From Castor canadensis (Eukaryota; Chordata; Mammalia; Rodentia; Castoridae): DNA of 64,000 nucleotides. Positions 1 to 12,629 of the stretch are shown piece by piece; position 1 is the stretch's first letter; each line of letters starts with the position of its first letter. Position numbers and translations under genes: made by a program. The stretch spans positions 1,119,333 through 1,183,332 of the forward strand of contig NC_133399.1 in the NCBI RefSeq assembly GCF_047511655.1, written 5' to 3'. Below the pieces are notes generated by a model, which saw only the letters and a list, made by a program, of their open reading frames with translations, was not told the DNA's origin and did no database searches.

Positions 1-44
1 CACCATCCAGCCGAACCCACAGGCCACTGGTCCTCTCTGCAAAT

Positions 45-145
45 GGGGAAATCCAGGCTCAGGTGTGCTTTGCACAAAGCTGGCCCAGTGAGTGGACGAG
101 GCTCCTAATCCAGGTCGCTCGGGCCTCAGTGGTTTCTGACTGTTC
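45..145 (+). repeat. MIR-like SINE fragment
   Basis: 'caaatggggaaa', 'aggctcag', 'agctggcccagtgagtgg' and a tail like 'gatccaggtc' follow the order of the ancient MIR consensus, with heavy divergence. Confidence 0.45.
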
Positions 146-659
146 CTAATTCCTTTCCTAAAAACAGGCTGCTGGAGAGTGTTGTCCAGTCTGGGCTTGA
201 CCTGTGTTCTGGTTTCTGTTAAAAGCGGTCAGTGGTCACTTTGGACCTCACGGGACTGTGGCTAGGTCAGACAGGGACATCGCTGGACCCTAGAGAAGTC
301 AAGACACTTTGAGGAAGTCACACAGGCTCCTCCTCCTGCTCCCACGTCTGAACACCTCCCGAGGTGCAGACCTGGGGTGAGGAGGACATGTCTGTAGGGG
401 GACAGTGGGGAGGCAGTGGCTGGAGAGTTAATCAAGAGTCCTTCAAGATGTCAAGGTCCGAGGTCACGGCCAGAGTAGGAGGCCCTGCCTCTGCGCTATG
501 TGGCCAGAGGGCAGACTTCGCCGGGGCCCCACGGGACTGCGCGGGGAGTCCAAGGCCACCTCCGGCGGTGACGCTCCAGGCCAGACTGCACCTTGCACGC
601 TCTATCCCCGCCCGGGGCGGGGCACCGCCCACGGCTGCTGCGATTAGCCGCGAGGCCTG

Positions 660-1059
660 TCCGTCTTGGCATTCGTAGCCAATCACTACTGCCCTCCAGG
701 CTACTCCCTCCATTCCTTTCGCCTTAGCACCCCCCCACTCCCTGCCGTGGCCTCCTCGGAGCCCCGCCCTTGTTCCCTAGCGATTGGTCAATAGCGCTGT
801 CCGTTTTCGTCCGGACTCCAATCCTCGCTTGGTTCCAGGTCCTGCCTCCCAAGCCCTAGCACCCCTGCGGGGAACATTGAGGAGAACCAGAGCCTCTCTC
901 AGTAGCTCCGCCTCTACCCCTCAGCGATTGGCTGAAGGGGATACCTATCTGCTGCACGCCCGCCAATTCCTTCTGTCTCCAGCTCTGATTGGTCAGAAAA
1001 CAGCCAATCGGAACGCGGTGTGGACCCCTCCCTTGGCGCGCGCTGGGGGTGCGCGGGGC
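660..1059 (+). promoter_or_regulatory. SLC25A42: SLC25A42 promoter, CpG-rich, with six CCAAT boxes
   Basis: CCAAT or its complement ATTGG occurs at 679, 783, 927, 963, 988 and 1004 (start positions), several with the extended NF-Y context 'gattgg'. No TATA box is seen. The GC content and the donor at 1133 fit a broad CpG-island promoter for SLC25A42. Confidence 0.6.
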
Positions 1060-1133
1060 GGGGCCGGGCCGTGGCGGCTGGCGGCGGCGGCAGCGGCGGC
1101 GGCAGCAGCGGCGGCGGCGACGAGTCCGGGCAG
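1060..1133 (+). other. SLC25A42: SLC25A42 non-coding first exon (3' end at donor)
   Basis: A GC-rich stretch with GGC/GCA triplets ends at a good donor (CAG|GTGAGT, cut after 1133), just downstream of a CCAAT-rich promoter and upstream of the first coding exon of SLC25A42. The 5' end is not defined by sequence; about 1060 is a guess. The next exon begins at 18188, after the acceptor in 'gctccccag', giving a first intron of about 17 kb. Confidence 0.6.
1078..1122 (+). repeat. GGC/GCA trinucleotide repeat in the 5' UTR exon
   Basis: Interrupted (GGC)n with GCA units inside the presumed first exon of SLC25A42. Such tracts are often length-polymorphic. Confidence 0.7.
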
Positions 1134-2624
1134 GTGAGTGGGATGCGAGAGGCGCGGGGCGACGCAGGTGTCGGGGGACCCGCGCTTGTCAGGCCGAGCT
1201 GAGGCGGGACGAGGGTCCTGTCATGGGCCCCAGGGCGGGGATGGACGAGGCGGGGCGTGACAGCTGCGTCGCGGCTGCAGAGAGGTTAAAGTCCCCTTCC
1301 CGACCCCCATGCTCCGTGTCTGGAGTCCTCAGGGAGGTCCCCAAGGCAGATCTGAGCCCCTCAGTCACGATCCACACACGCCTGACACCGGTCACTACTC
1401 GTGGACATCCCCACATACACCTGAGGCTGACATCCCCCCGACACCCCGTGGGCCGTGTACCCCCGCAACGGGGGGCCTGATGTCCCTCTTGTCACCGGGT
1501 CCCCGTGTGACTTGAGCTTGTCCGTGGCGATGACAACCCCATAGCTGGCATTTGTGATCCCCTAACCCTACAGGAGCCTCTACACCTGGATCCCCCCGCC
1601 CCGTGCACCCCTAAACCTGTGACCTCCCTAACACCCCCCGTCCCGATTGACCGTCCCCCTATTCAGGTCTGAGTCCCCTCCTCTAGCAGGGTGCCACTCC
1701 CAACTTGCCCCATGTCACCTTCGGGGCCACCTCTCCCTCCTGCTCCCCTCTGTCCCACTTTGTGCTTTCTCCCATGCACCTGCGTTTAGACCCGTTTAAT
1801 AAACCTTCCCGATTCCCCAGGTCCCCCAATGTCACCCGCGCCGTGGGCTCTCAGGATCACCAGTCCCTCCCCAAGCCAAACCTCGCCCTCCATTCCTCTT
1901 CATTTTAACAGCTGTAAAGTAATGTCCGGCCTTTACCATAATTCCATCGGCCTGAAAAGCCAAACGAACCTCATTTCGCCAGCATAAAACCTACAGACGC
2001 TGGCTGCTGGAAGCAGACCCCCTTCCCAAAGCTCCTGAGCCTTGCCATCCTCCCCCGTGTGGCTCCCCCAGTTTGCCCTGGTTGTGTTTGTCTGTGTGTT
2101 GGGGTGGGGGGAAGGTGACGGGAGAGGGACTCCCTCCTCCCCTGCACACCCAGGCTCTTCCCCAGAGTGGATCGTGACTTTGGCAGCCTGGTGGCTGTCT
2201 AAGCAAGTATCTCCAGGCCTTGGGGCGACATGGAGGCGGTGCAGGAGGCCAGGGCCCTTCTGTGACCGGCGTCAGCCCCTTGGTGTCACTGAGCAGACAG
2301 AGTAAGGAAATAGTTTTCCAAGGCAGGCGAGCTAAGGTGTCAGCCCCTTAAGGCCTGGTGCACAGGGAACAAGGATTCTTGGAGACTTTGCAAGTTCCCT
2401 GGAGTTGTATTTGCATGTGTGTAGCATCTAAGCAAGCCACAGCCGCTGGCTTTGTTGTTGAAAAGCTGCTTCCTGTAAGCCTTGCTCAGTGCTCTGCCTC
2501 TCCCTGCAGCAGGGATGGTACCAGAACATTCCTCAGGTTCATGGCACCCCCAGCTTCTTCTGTGGAAACTGAAGCCAGTGGGGTTTTTCCATCCGACTTT
2601 CAGAGGGGTCATTTAAAACCTATG

Positions 2625-2722
2625 TGGGGGCCGGGGCGTGGTTCACACACACACAGCGCTGGCCCAGTGTTCCCAAGGCCCTGGGTTCCATCCTCAGCAC
2701 TGCAAAAAAAAAAAAAAAAAAA
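2625..2722 (+). repeat. ID-like SINE
   Basis: tRNA-like body 'ccctgggttccatcctcagc' ends in a long A run. Confidence 0.75.
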
Positions 2723-2759
2723 TTTTTTTTATATAAAAACATAGGGGCGTGGCTCTGTA

Positions 2760-2885
2760 CATTTGTGCGTGCATACATGCACGTGTGTATGCTGCATACG
2801 TTCACGTATATACACGTGTGTACTACGCGTGTGGATACACAAATCAAACTTTAACAGTGCAATAGATATATATATATATATATAG
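2760..2885. repeat. (TG/CA)n-like and (TA)n microsatellites
   Basis: Imperfect CGTG/TATA alternation at 2765-2835 is followed by pure (TA) at about 2864-2883. Confidence 0.8.
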
Positions 2886-3044
2886 CAAGTGAAAATCAGT
2901 ACAAAGAGGGCACACAGTTAAAAACCAACTCTTTCTCTGTGCCCTGTTCCTCTCTGGGTGCAGCTGCCCTTAACAGTTTCTAATACTTAGGTAGGATGAG
3001 TGTCAAAGCTGGTGGGTATATATCTCTACCTTATTTCTTATTTA

Positions 3045-3326
3045 TTTGTGATACTAGGGTTTGAACTTAGGGCCTCATGCATGCTAGGTAGTCTACCACT
3101 TGAGCTACACCCCCAGCCCTTATTTTTTTGTTTATTTTTGTGGCACTGGGGCTTGAACTCAGGGCCTACACCCTGAGCTGCTCTGCCAGCCTTCTTTTTG
3201 TGATAGGTTTTATCAAGATAGGGTCTCTAGTACTGTGTACCCGGGGCTGGCTTTGAACCACAATCCTCCTGATCTCTGCCTCCTGAGTAGCTGGGATTAC
3301 AGGAGTGAGCAACCAGCACCTGGCTG
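3045..3326 (-). repeat. ID-like SINE plus composite B1/ID SINE
   Basis: Two reversed B boxes (gtttgaacttag, gcttgaactcag) and the reversed 7SL half 'tagctgggattacagg'. Confidence 0.85.
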
Positions 3327-3905
3327 AGATAGTATTAAATTGCCATATTTAGCATGTTAATTTGCTGAACAGATGTGTTCATTCTATAGCCAGTTCTGTA
3401 TTGATGGCCAGCTTAGGGCTTCGTCCATATTTTGGGGTGCAAACTGAGCCACAATGAATATACAGATTCCTGTACCTGCAAACGGGGAGCAAGCGTGGAC
3501 TGGCGGGCTCCAGCTGCATCCAGAGTCTTCAAAGCCTTCCTGTGTTCAGTTAGGTCTACTCCATGGACTTCCTTGCAGGGGTCAGGTCCAAGGGCACGTC
3601 CTACTAAATGGCCAGCCCTCTTTCAGCGTGAGGGAGAGGGCTGCTACCACGGTTCTGGGCTGTCCCATCTGACAGGTGAAAACCTCACTGGGGACATTTG
3701 ATCCTACCCCATCTTAGATGTCCTGGCATGTGGCATAGGAAGTAAGCACTGGACTCCTGATTCTGTTCCAAGCTTAAATCAAAGTGCAGGAAACATTTGA
3801 GCCCCTCGTCTGCAAAGCTCTCAGGGAAACCCTGAGTTCGGGGGGGTCCTTGCAAGGGAAGGAGACAGGGTGTGGCCTGTAGTCCCCAGGATGGGCCGTG
3901 CTGAG

Positions 3906-3980
3906 ATTTTTTTTTTTATTACCAGAACCTTGCACATGCTGGGCCAGCACTCCAACCAGTGAGCCGCACCCCCAGCCCGG
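3906..3980 (-). repeat. ID-like SINE, partial
   Basis: 'cagtgagccgcacccccagc' preceded by a T run. Confidence 0.6.
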
Positions 3981-4413
3981 GGGGATGGGGAGCTGAGAAT
4001 TTGGCACCAGGTACCCTAAAAAGAACTTGGCTGGAGGAAGGTAGTCAGCTCTTGCTAATTTGTTGTTGTTGCTGTGGGGAAAAACCCCAGCCTGGTTGGT
4101 GCACGCCATCCCAGAACCACCCTCCACGCTTTTGTTTCTAGCAGGAGAGGGTCATTGTGTGAGGCTGAGACAAGTGAGGTGTGTGGGAAACTTGGAGCTT
4201 CTGTCTTGAGGTCTGAGTCATTCGCCATATGGGCCTGGTTCAAGACATCATCAGAGAGGGTGAGGTCAGGCCTCCTTCCACAGGTCAATCGGTTTTGGGT
4301 CCCTCTCTTGCATTTGGCAGTTAGACACTGGGAGAGGATTAGTAAACAGGTCACAAATACTCGCTTGTTTGGGTTTTGCAAGCCAGCTGTTTAAAAACTG
4401 GGTCGCGCTTACA

Positions 4414-4498
4414 GCTGGGGTATGGTTCAGTGGTGAGCGCTTGCCTAAGCAGGCACAAGGCCCAGGGTTCCAACTCCAGCACTGCAAAAAAAAAAAAA
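4414..4498 (+). repeat. ID-like SINE
   Basis: A box 'tggttcagtggtgagcgc' and B box 'ggttccaactcc', A run at 4486-4498. Confidence 0.8.
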
Positions 4499-4546
4499 GC
4501 ATTTTACATTTTAAGTCTGAAATACTTCATAAAAAGCATATCACGA

Positions 4547-4752
4547 GCCAGGTGCCAGTGGCTCACACCTATAATCCCAGCTACTCAGGAGGCAGAGATC
4601 AGGATCACAGTTCAAGGCCAGCCCGGGCAAATAGTTCACGAGAGATCCTATCTTGGAAAAACCCTTCACAAAAAATAGGGCTGGTGGAGTGGCTCAAGGT
4701 GAAGGCCCTGAGTTCAAACCCCAGTACCACCAAAACCAAAACAAAAAAACCC
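4547..4752 (+). repeat. Composite 7SL/ID SINE, near full length
   Basis: A clean example of the window's main SINE: 7SL half 'tataatcccagctactcag', joint 'cttcacaaaaaatagggc', ID half 'gagttcaaaccccagt', A-rich tail. Confidence 0.9.
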
Positions 4753-5927
4753 ACATCACGTGCGGGTTCAAGAGACGGCCAGTTCAAGAAGTGGCGCACT
4801 GTCCCCCACTGACCCTTCCCTGGTCACTGTGCTATTTTTAAAACATGCTGTCGACATGTGCTCTCCTCACAGGCTCCTTTTGCTGTCACTGTTCTGTCTT
4901 GTGCCGCGTGCTCAGATTCTAGGGCTAAAGAAAGTTCCCCAGAGGGAAGGAAAGGGAAGAGGAGGAGGCAGGAGACAGTGTTCCCGTGACTATTAGAGTG
5001 TGTTGTAATAATCGCCTTCTTTTATCGTTGCTGATCTCTCTGTGCCTGATGCACGAGCGAGATGTTCCCGCAGGTGTGAGTGTGTACAAAAACGGAAGTA
5101 CAACTAGGATTCAGCTCTGTCTGTCGTAGGGCACACATTGAGGTCTGGGTACATGTCCAACGGTGCCCTAAATCCTGGTGTCCTTTTAAGCAGAGGACAG
5201 AGGCACACACGAGGGAGACCATGGCTCTATGAAGGTGGCCACTGGAGCAATGTGACTGGCAGCCACTGAGCCAGAAGTGAGGCCCCAAAAGGACCTGGCC
5301 CTGCCCACACCTCACTGTGGACATCAGGCCTCCATTATGGTGAAAAAACATGGTTCTGCCATGTCCTTTGTCATGACAGTCACAGGGAATGAACACAGCA
5401 GGAATCTGAGACCAGGCCTCTCAGAGCCGGCCTGTCCCTCAGCCCTGAGGCCGCTACTTCCCCTGTAGGACCTCACGAGCCACCCTGCTGGCAGAAATCT
5501 GAGGCTTGGATGTGGGGGGAAGACAAACATGCATCAGACTGTCACCGAGCAGTTGGGGTGCAGTACTGGTCAGTCCTGAGAAGGTGCTGGGTGCTGTGGC
5601 CTAATTCAGGGGCCCCAGAAGGCACCGGAAGAGCTAACCCTAGCCAGGAGTTAAGTAGATGCCAGAGGAGACAGAGGCCAAGGCAGAGGTTGAGGGTCCC
5701 TGTCCACGGTGCTGGCGAAGACAGAGGCTCCCACTGCCAGAACTGGGCAAGGCACAGCCCATGGACCTGAGCTCAGAGCCTCCAGCAGTGACAGGGACCT
5801 GCCTCCCAGCCCGTGTGAGCCTTCCAAAGTGAATTCCCTCAGCACAGAGCGGCACTCCTGGCAGGTGTCAGAGCCATTGCTCCATCTGACTGGTATCCAA
5901 ATCCGCAGATACGCAAATCCTTTTCTG

Positions 5928-6256
5928 TTTTTGTTTTTTGGTGGGACTGGGGTTTGAACTCAGGGCTTCCTGCTTGCAAACAGGCACTCTACTGCATGAG
6001 CCATACCTCCAGTCTATTTTGCTCTGGTTATGTTAGAGATTGGGTGGGGGTGCTCATGAACTAATTTCCCAGGCTGGCCTTGAGCCATGTTCCTCCTGAT
6101 CTCAGCCTCCCAAGTAGCTAGGATTACAGGTGTGAGCTACCAGCACCCAGCTTGACACAGGATCTCACTGCGCAGCCCAGGCTGGCCTGGAATTCGAAAT
6201 CCTCCTGCCTCGGCCTCCTAAGTACTGGGTCACAGGCGTGGCCACCAGGCTGGCCC
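5928..6256 (-). repeat. Composite SINE followed by a B1 monomer
   Basis: Reversed ID half 'gtttgaactcagggct', reversed 7SL half 'agctaggattacaggtg', then 'caggctggcctggaattc'. Confidence 0.85.
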
Positions 6257-6799
6257 TTCAAGTCCCTTCTGTAAAACCTCTGCTTGCAAAGAACCTAACA
6301 CATTCTCTGAGACTTCCAATCCCATCTAGACACTGGACCCACGGTTTAGTGCCCTAAACAAGAGAGACAAGTCTGTGCACGCTTTCTTTCCGAATTACCG
6401 CCCCATCTGATAAGTCCTCAGGTGCTCGTGGGTGTGGCAGCCTTGTCCCCTATAAGGGCAGCTTCCTAGACTCCACCCTCCGTGACATACATGTCTGTGG
6501 TGGGCCAGGAGTCCTGCACAAACGCTCCCATGATGCCGGGGACAGGGGTGCCTGCTGGAGCAGCTCAGTGCTGGGGACACCAGGGAGACCTGCCTTCCTG
6601 CAGGGGGCTGGTCCCTTCCTCAGCAGCATCAGGCTGAGTAACACCATTGCTGCCCGGGCAGGGAGCACAGGCTGAGGGCTGGAGCACCCGTTGGGACCCA
6701 AAGGGCAGCGAGCATGGCCCATTGTGACCAGCGATGACAGTGGTGGTGAAGTACTCATCAGACAGAAGTCGCTGTTTTTTTTTAAATGACACATGGCGT

Positions 6800-6885
6800 C
6801 TGTATACAGCCCAGGCCTGTCTGGGGCTCACCATCCTCCGCAGCCTCTGCCTCCTGAGTGCTGGAGCCACAGGTGTGGCCGTCAG
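6800..6885 (-). repeat. B1-like fragment
   Basis: 'gcctcctgagtgctggagcc' and 'acaggtgtggcc' remain of a reversed B1. Confidence 0.45.
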
Positions 6886-8149
6886 TGATTGCTTTTTAAA
6901 TGACTGTTCTTTGAGGAGCACTGGGGCGATACCATTTGGGGAGCTAACGGGACAGGATGGACACGCAGCCTGGCGGGGGTGTGCAGGGGGCTCAGATGGC
7001 ATGATCGGAGCACTGCAGGGGGGTGCGCTCCCCAGCGCTGAGCAGACTTAAGTGGAATGTGTCCCAGGCCTGACTCTTATTAGAGAGAACGCCTTTACCC
7101 GTCACTGGCTTCAGAGTCCACAGTGGGGGAAACTGAGGTACACAGAGGTTGGTGACACGGGCCGGCCCCATGTTCCCACGGCCCCTGTATGACGTGGTTG
7201 GTGACCTGTGCATGTTCCCACTTGGGGAAGGAGCTAGTGTGTCTGAAGAGACGGCAGGAGGAAGGCCGAAAAAGCAACACACCTGTGTGAGGTATCATGC
7301 ACCTGGCTCCTTCTGGGCATTACTGAGCCAGACCCAGGCCCAACCTGTCCCAGGGCAGCTAATTTTGAGGCAGGCGAGGTAGGACTTTCAGGAAGGGCTT
7401 TGAAGGGTGCCGAGGAGTTTGCCAGCATGGATGAGTGCAAAGGAAGCAGAATGCAGCTTGTGCAGGGAGTTCACTTGCTCGTCCCGCAAAAGATTGCTGC
7501 AGGCTAACCAGAGGCAGAGCACCATGCTGGCCCCGTGCAGCTGGAATACAGGGTTTTGGGGGTGAGGACCTCCTGCACCTCCACTTGTCTCAGATCACAT
7601 CTATGGGCTTCTGGTGACAGGTGCAGGCTGCAATCTGCGAGAACCAGGATAAGGACTGCCCACAGAATCTCCTGGGTCTTTCAGGACCTCGATGTCTGTG
7701 TCTAACCCACAGAGATCACACCAAGGGCTGCTGCCACTGACGCTGGTCTGAAAGGTGTCCCCAGAAGTCACTGCAGAGGGGGAGTCCCCATCCGTCCACG
7801 TGGCTGCTGTCAGTCAGGGTCAGCAGGAAGCAGCCGCTGTGGAAGGTGCACAATAACTCTATCATCCGGTAGATCAGCTGTTACTGGCTTCTGAGTAGCA
7901 CGAGTACTGGAGCCATTGCACGCACGTGGCTTGCAAACCCGTTCCTGAGAGCCTGCACCCCCTGCCATTGTGCAGACACTTCCTGTGTTCCACGGGGACA
8001 GCTGGCACTCACGGGCAGTGTGGGGCAGGTGGGGTGCCTGGTAAGCAGGCTGCACTTGGAGGTGAACTTGGAGATTCCTGTGGCCCAGGAGGTCTGCATG
8101 TGGGGGCTCCCATCACCCAGGCTGGAGTTTCACAGGCCATGCTGGGTGG

Positions 8150-8232
8150 TTGTTTTTGCCCAGCTGGGGATGGAACCCAGGGCCCTAGTCCATGCTGGGC
8201 CTGAACTCCACCACTGAGCCACCACAGTCCTC
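8150..8232 (-). repeat. ID-like SINE
   Basis: 'ggatggaacccagggccc' and 'ccaccactgagccacc'. Confidence 0.7.
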
Positions 8233-8534
8233 ATGGTGCTGTCTGTGAGTCACAGCCATTGCACTGCCTTGTGTGTGTCACCCTCTTTGTTTGACAAGTG
8301 GAAGGAAAGAGGGTCACAACAGAAATAGCACAGGAAAAGACGAAGGCTTGTCATTTGGGGCACATCTGCAAATGTCACTGGTGGCCTCTCTGTGTTTGGA
8401 CCCTGATTCTCACATGGCACCTAATTCCAGTCTAGGAAGCACAGATATCAAAGGTGCTTGTGGAAGGTACTTAGTGAGGTCACCAGGGGACCAACGTTGC
8501 AAGACACTGCCACTGTGCTTGGAAATACAGCACA

Positions 8535-8930
8535 CACAAAGCCTACCTGTAATTCCAGCACTCAGGAGGCTGAGGCAGGAGGATCTGAGCTACACAATGA
8601 GACCTTATCTCAAAGAAAAAAGGCCGGGCACAGTGGCGCACAGCTATAATCCCAGCTACTTGGGAAGCAGATAGGATCACCTTTTCAGCCCTGCCCAGGC
8701 TAACAGTTAGCAAGATCCCATCTCAACAGACCAGCCAGGTATGCGCTATAATCCCAGCTATGTGGAAGGCAGAGATAGGAGAATGGCAGTCCCAGCCTGG
8801 GCTGGCCAAAAGTGCAAGGTGCTACCTGAAAAATAACTGGAGCAAAAAGGGCTGGGGGTGTGGCTCAGGGCAGAGTTCCTGCCCGGTAATCATGAGGCCC
8901 AGGGTTCAAACTCTAGCACTGTCGAAAGAG
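8535..8930 (+). repeat. Cluster of B1-like and composite SINEs
   Basis: Three 'taat(t/c)ccagc' 7SL starts at about 8550, 8648 and 8750, and one ID half near 8900. Confidence 0.8.
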
Positions 8931-9187
8931 AGAGGAGAGGGAAGGAGGGAGGGAGGAAAAAATATAGCACAAGTTGTCTCCCGGGGTGCGAGCGAAAGAT
9001 GCGAAAGTCCATCCAGGTTGTGGAACCTTCCAGATTCTTCAGGCACCACTGGGCTCAGTCTGCAGGTATCCATGTCACCCTGCAGCCATGCTGTGGCTCG
9101 TAGCTCTGTATCCGCTGTCCTGGACCCTCACCCCAGAATAAAGATGGCTTCTCTGGCCCAGTGGACCCCCAAACTCCAGGTGTCACT

Positions 9188-9297
9188 GGACGAGGTGGCA
9201 CAGGCCTGTAATCCCAGCAGAGGCTGGAGGATCTCAAGCTGGAGACCAGCCTGGGCTACACAGTGATAGTCTCAGAAAACTGAAAGCAAACAAAAGA
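9188..9297 (+). repeat. B1-like SINE
   Basis: 'caggcctgtaatcccagc' and 'gagaccagcctgggctac'. Confidence 0.75.
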
Positions 9298-9699
9298 CTC
9301 CAGTCTGAGTTTTGGGTTCAGCACCCCGAGTCCAGAAGAGTGTGAGCTCTCACTGCCCAGCCAGGGTCGTCTGGGTCACCCTGGACCAAGGGGAGGCCTT
9401 GGGCCTCTTCCAGGTGACAGGAGGGCGAGCACAGGCCTGCCCTTGTAGGAGCCCGAGCAGCTTCTCCAGACTTTGTCACTCTAGTCACGCTGGTGCTCCC
9501 CGCGATGTCAGGCAGGTCTGTCCCAAGCCTGTCACTGGGTCCCTGGAGAGTCGCGCTGGTGCCCGGGCGCAGTCCCAGGCTTGTGCTCAGCTGGCCTTGA
9601 AGGGAGGGGCCGGGCAGGGCTTTGTGGTTTCGGTGTTAAAATGCTTTATTGACACATAAGGACACACGGAAATCCTAAGTGGTGCTCAGTTTGATTTGG

Positions 9700-9965
9700 A
9701 CTTTTCGGCGGCTCTGGGGTTTGAACTCAGACCTCAGCTTCCTGGGCAGGTGCTCTCCCATTCAAGCCCCTGCGCTTGGCGGGTTTTTCACTTATGCTTT
9801 GCGCCTGGGGATGGAACGCAGGCTCGAGTGTGCCAGCGAGAGCACGCCCTGTCTTTCTTCATTACCTTTTGAGGCCCGGTCCTGCCATGCAGCTCCGCCT
9901 GGCCTGGAACTCACCATCCTCCCTCGGCCTCCCCAGTGCTGGGATGCAGGTACCCCATTTCTGTG
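9700..9965 (-). repeat. ID-like piece and B1 monomer
   Basis: 'gtttgaactcagacctc' and 'ctggcctggaactcacc'. Confidence 0.65.
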
Positions 9966-9984
9966 CCTGAAGTTTTTTGGTGTA

Positions 9985-10160
9985 CAGCCCCATGGTGTTA
10001 AGTACATTCATATCACTGTGTAACTAACTGTCACCCGTCACCCCCAGGACAGAAACTCCGTCCTCATTAAACACTCACTGCCCGTCCCCCCGCCCTCTCT
10101 CTCTGATTTTCACCACTGGGACCTCCTATGAGTGGAATCAGACAGCATCGTCAATAGTGG
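9985..10160 (+). repeat. Old LINE-1 fragment, same family as at 63640
   Basis: 'gtgttaagtacattcatatc', 'gacagaaactccgtcctcat' and 'tatgagtggaatcagacagc' occur in the same order as in the L1M segment. Confidence 0.5.
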
Positions 10161-10191
10161 TGAGGTACTCGCGTAGAACCTACATCCTGGC

Positions 10192-10290
10192 CAGGCGTGG
10201 TGGTGCACAGCTGTAATCCTAGATACTCAGGAGGCAGAGATCAGGAGAATTATGGTTTGAGGCCAGCCTGGGGGCGTGGTAAACAAAACT
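10192..10290 (+). repeat. 7SL half of composite SINE
   Basis: 'gctgtaatcctagatactc' then 'gtttgaggccagcctggg'. Confidence 0.75.
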
Positions 10291-11529
10291 TTACCCCCCT
10301 CTTAGCCTTTTTTATTTATTATTTATTTAGCAGTACTGGAGTTTGAACTCAGGGCCTCACGACTTAGACTTTTATTATTCTTTTTCCTTTTTTTATTGTT
10401 TCTTCATTTATTCCTATGTGTAGACATTGTTTGGGCCATCTCTGCCCCTACGACTTAGACTTTAAATCAGCTCCAGTTGATTTGTCACACCTCACACCAC
10501 ACGAACGTCGCAGCTCATCGTCAGGGCAGAGGAACGAGAAACCCAGTTCAGGACAGGCATGGCTGCCCCAGCGCCTCCCAGACGCTTTCTGTTTTGTCCT
10601 TCTGCGGTCCTGGCGACATTGCCCAGGGCTGTTGTCTGAATCCTAGGCGTGGACGCGGAGGGTGGGGACCCGTTCCGTTTGCTGGGTGGAATCTCTCTCT
10701 CCACCTTTAGTCTTTGAGATCCGTCTGAGTAGTTGCCTCCTGCTCTGCAGGGTGGTGTACTGTAGCGTCTCCTGTGACATGCCACGTGCCTGTTCCCAGT
10801 CTCTGGGTGACCACTACTGCTGGGTGACCACAGCTGGACAGGTCTGTGAAGCCTCCAGGTCCCATGATGTAGCCTCAGGCTGTGAACACATTGGGGACAC
10901 TTGGGGATGAGGAGGCTGGAGGGAGCCTTTTAGCATTCAGCATGAGCACTTTCCCCAGCCTTAGGGTCTCTGCCCCTGCATGCTGTCCCCAGCTCCCCCA
11001 TGTGTACCTTGGGCGGCCTTCCCTGTCCCCGTCCCTGCACTGACTCCAGCTCCTGCCCCGTGCTCCTCAGATGGCCGCTACCTGCTACCCGCATCCATGT
11101 CCGGGTCCTTCATCGTCACCTCCCAGAGCATACACCTACGTGGGACTGGACGACACGCCAGCGGCCAGCACTTGCTCTGACTCAGTCACCCTGGGGGAGG
11201 GCAGGGCCTGCGAGAACAGGAATCCCCGGGTCTTGAGACAAGGCAGCCCAGGAGGGTGTGACCGCTCCTCCTGCCCTGGGACCTGGGGCGAGTGAGCAGC
11301 TGGGCAGAACAGACTGAGCTTTGTCATCTGGTTGTCGTAAGGTGACCATTCCGTGGCATGCAGTCCAATCGTGGTGTCGGGCAGCCTGTACCTCTGCTAG
11401 TCACACAACTTCTGTTTTTTATGTGTTGTTTTCCTGCGGAAGGGCCCAAGTGGGCAAGCGGCCGCCCAGCACGTGCCAGGCCCTGAGTTCGCCCCCAGCC
11501 CCTCCAGAAACAGTGAGCGATGTCATCTG

Positions 11530-11672
11530 CAGTGCCGGGGATGGACCGCAGGGCCTCGCACGTGCTGGGCGGCCGCTCACAGCTGCGTCCCCAGCCCAGG
11601 GGTTTTGAGACCGGGTCTGGTTATGCAGTCCACAGTGGGATCACAGGCGAGCGAGGCCACAACCCCCAGCTC
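11530..11672 (-). repeat. Degenerate ID and B1 pieces
   Basis: 'gccggggatggaccgcaggg' and 'gggatcacaggcgagcg'. Confidence 0.45.
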
Positions 11673-12629
11673 CAAAACCAGTCGCTGACACGAAAACTCC
11701 ACACCTGACCTCATGAGGCAGGTCACAGGTCACGGTCAAAATGAGTGAGGTCGCACACATAAAATGTACTGTAAAATTTCCTTCTGGTTGCGTGAAGGCA
11801 GCACCTGTGAAACACGAGTCACGTTCGTGCTCAGACTCGGGTCCCATCCCCAAGATGCCTCCCTGTGTGTACGCAAACGTTCCAAAATCGGAACCCACGC
11901 AGCCTGGACCAGTAAATGACTGGAAACCGGGTAGGGCAGAGGTGACACCTGTTCCATGGACAAATTCCAAGTCATAGGTGGACTGCGCTCCTCCCGGAGG
12001 TGGGCCACCGTCCTCACTGTCCCAAAGACTAGACACCTCCACCTGATGGGGAGGCACCTGGCTGACCCACCTTAGCCAAGAGGTCCAGGCCGGCCCCCCT
12101 GGGAGAAGTCCTGCTCCCTCTGGACCCCCACGTGTGTGTCCTCCGCAAACCCATAACCCCAGCTCAGCTCGAGCACACAGTGGACACCTGAAGCTCAGGG
12201 CATCCTGGGACATGGCCAATGTCCCTGAGGAGCCAAGGTCACTAGCAATGAGGACAGATGGGGAGGTCACAGAGCAGGGAAGACTGGGGTGATGAAACTG
12301 CTAAATGTAGTGGAGGGGGGTCCTGGGACACGAAGCGACACTAGGGGAATAACGTGTGGACAATAATGAGGGTCACCCCCGCCCCCCGTGTTATACATGA
12401 GGACCAGCTCCAGGGCCCCTCAGGTACCACACTGCACAGATGCTCTGTCCCTTCTGTAATGTGGCAGTGTCGCACAGAGCCTGCACACGTCCTCCCGTGG
12501 ACTTCAGTCATCTCCGGATGGCTTGGGATCCTGACATCATGGACATGCTATGCACAGTTGCTGCACTGTGCCGCTCTTAAATACAGACGCGTTTGGAGGC
12601 ACCAAGTCCGTACCCCTGGGCGATACCCC

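Noticed and set aside
4414-4498. Possible tRNA gene
   Set aside because: A and B boxes are present but no cloverleaf closes and an A tail follows; this is an ID-type SINE, as are the other tRNA-like hits.
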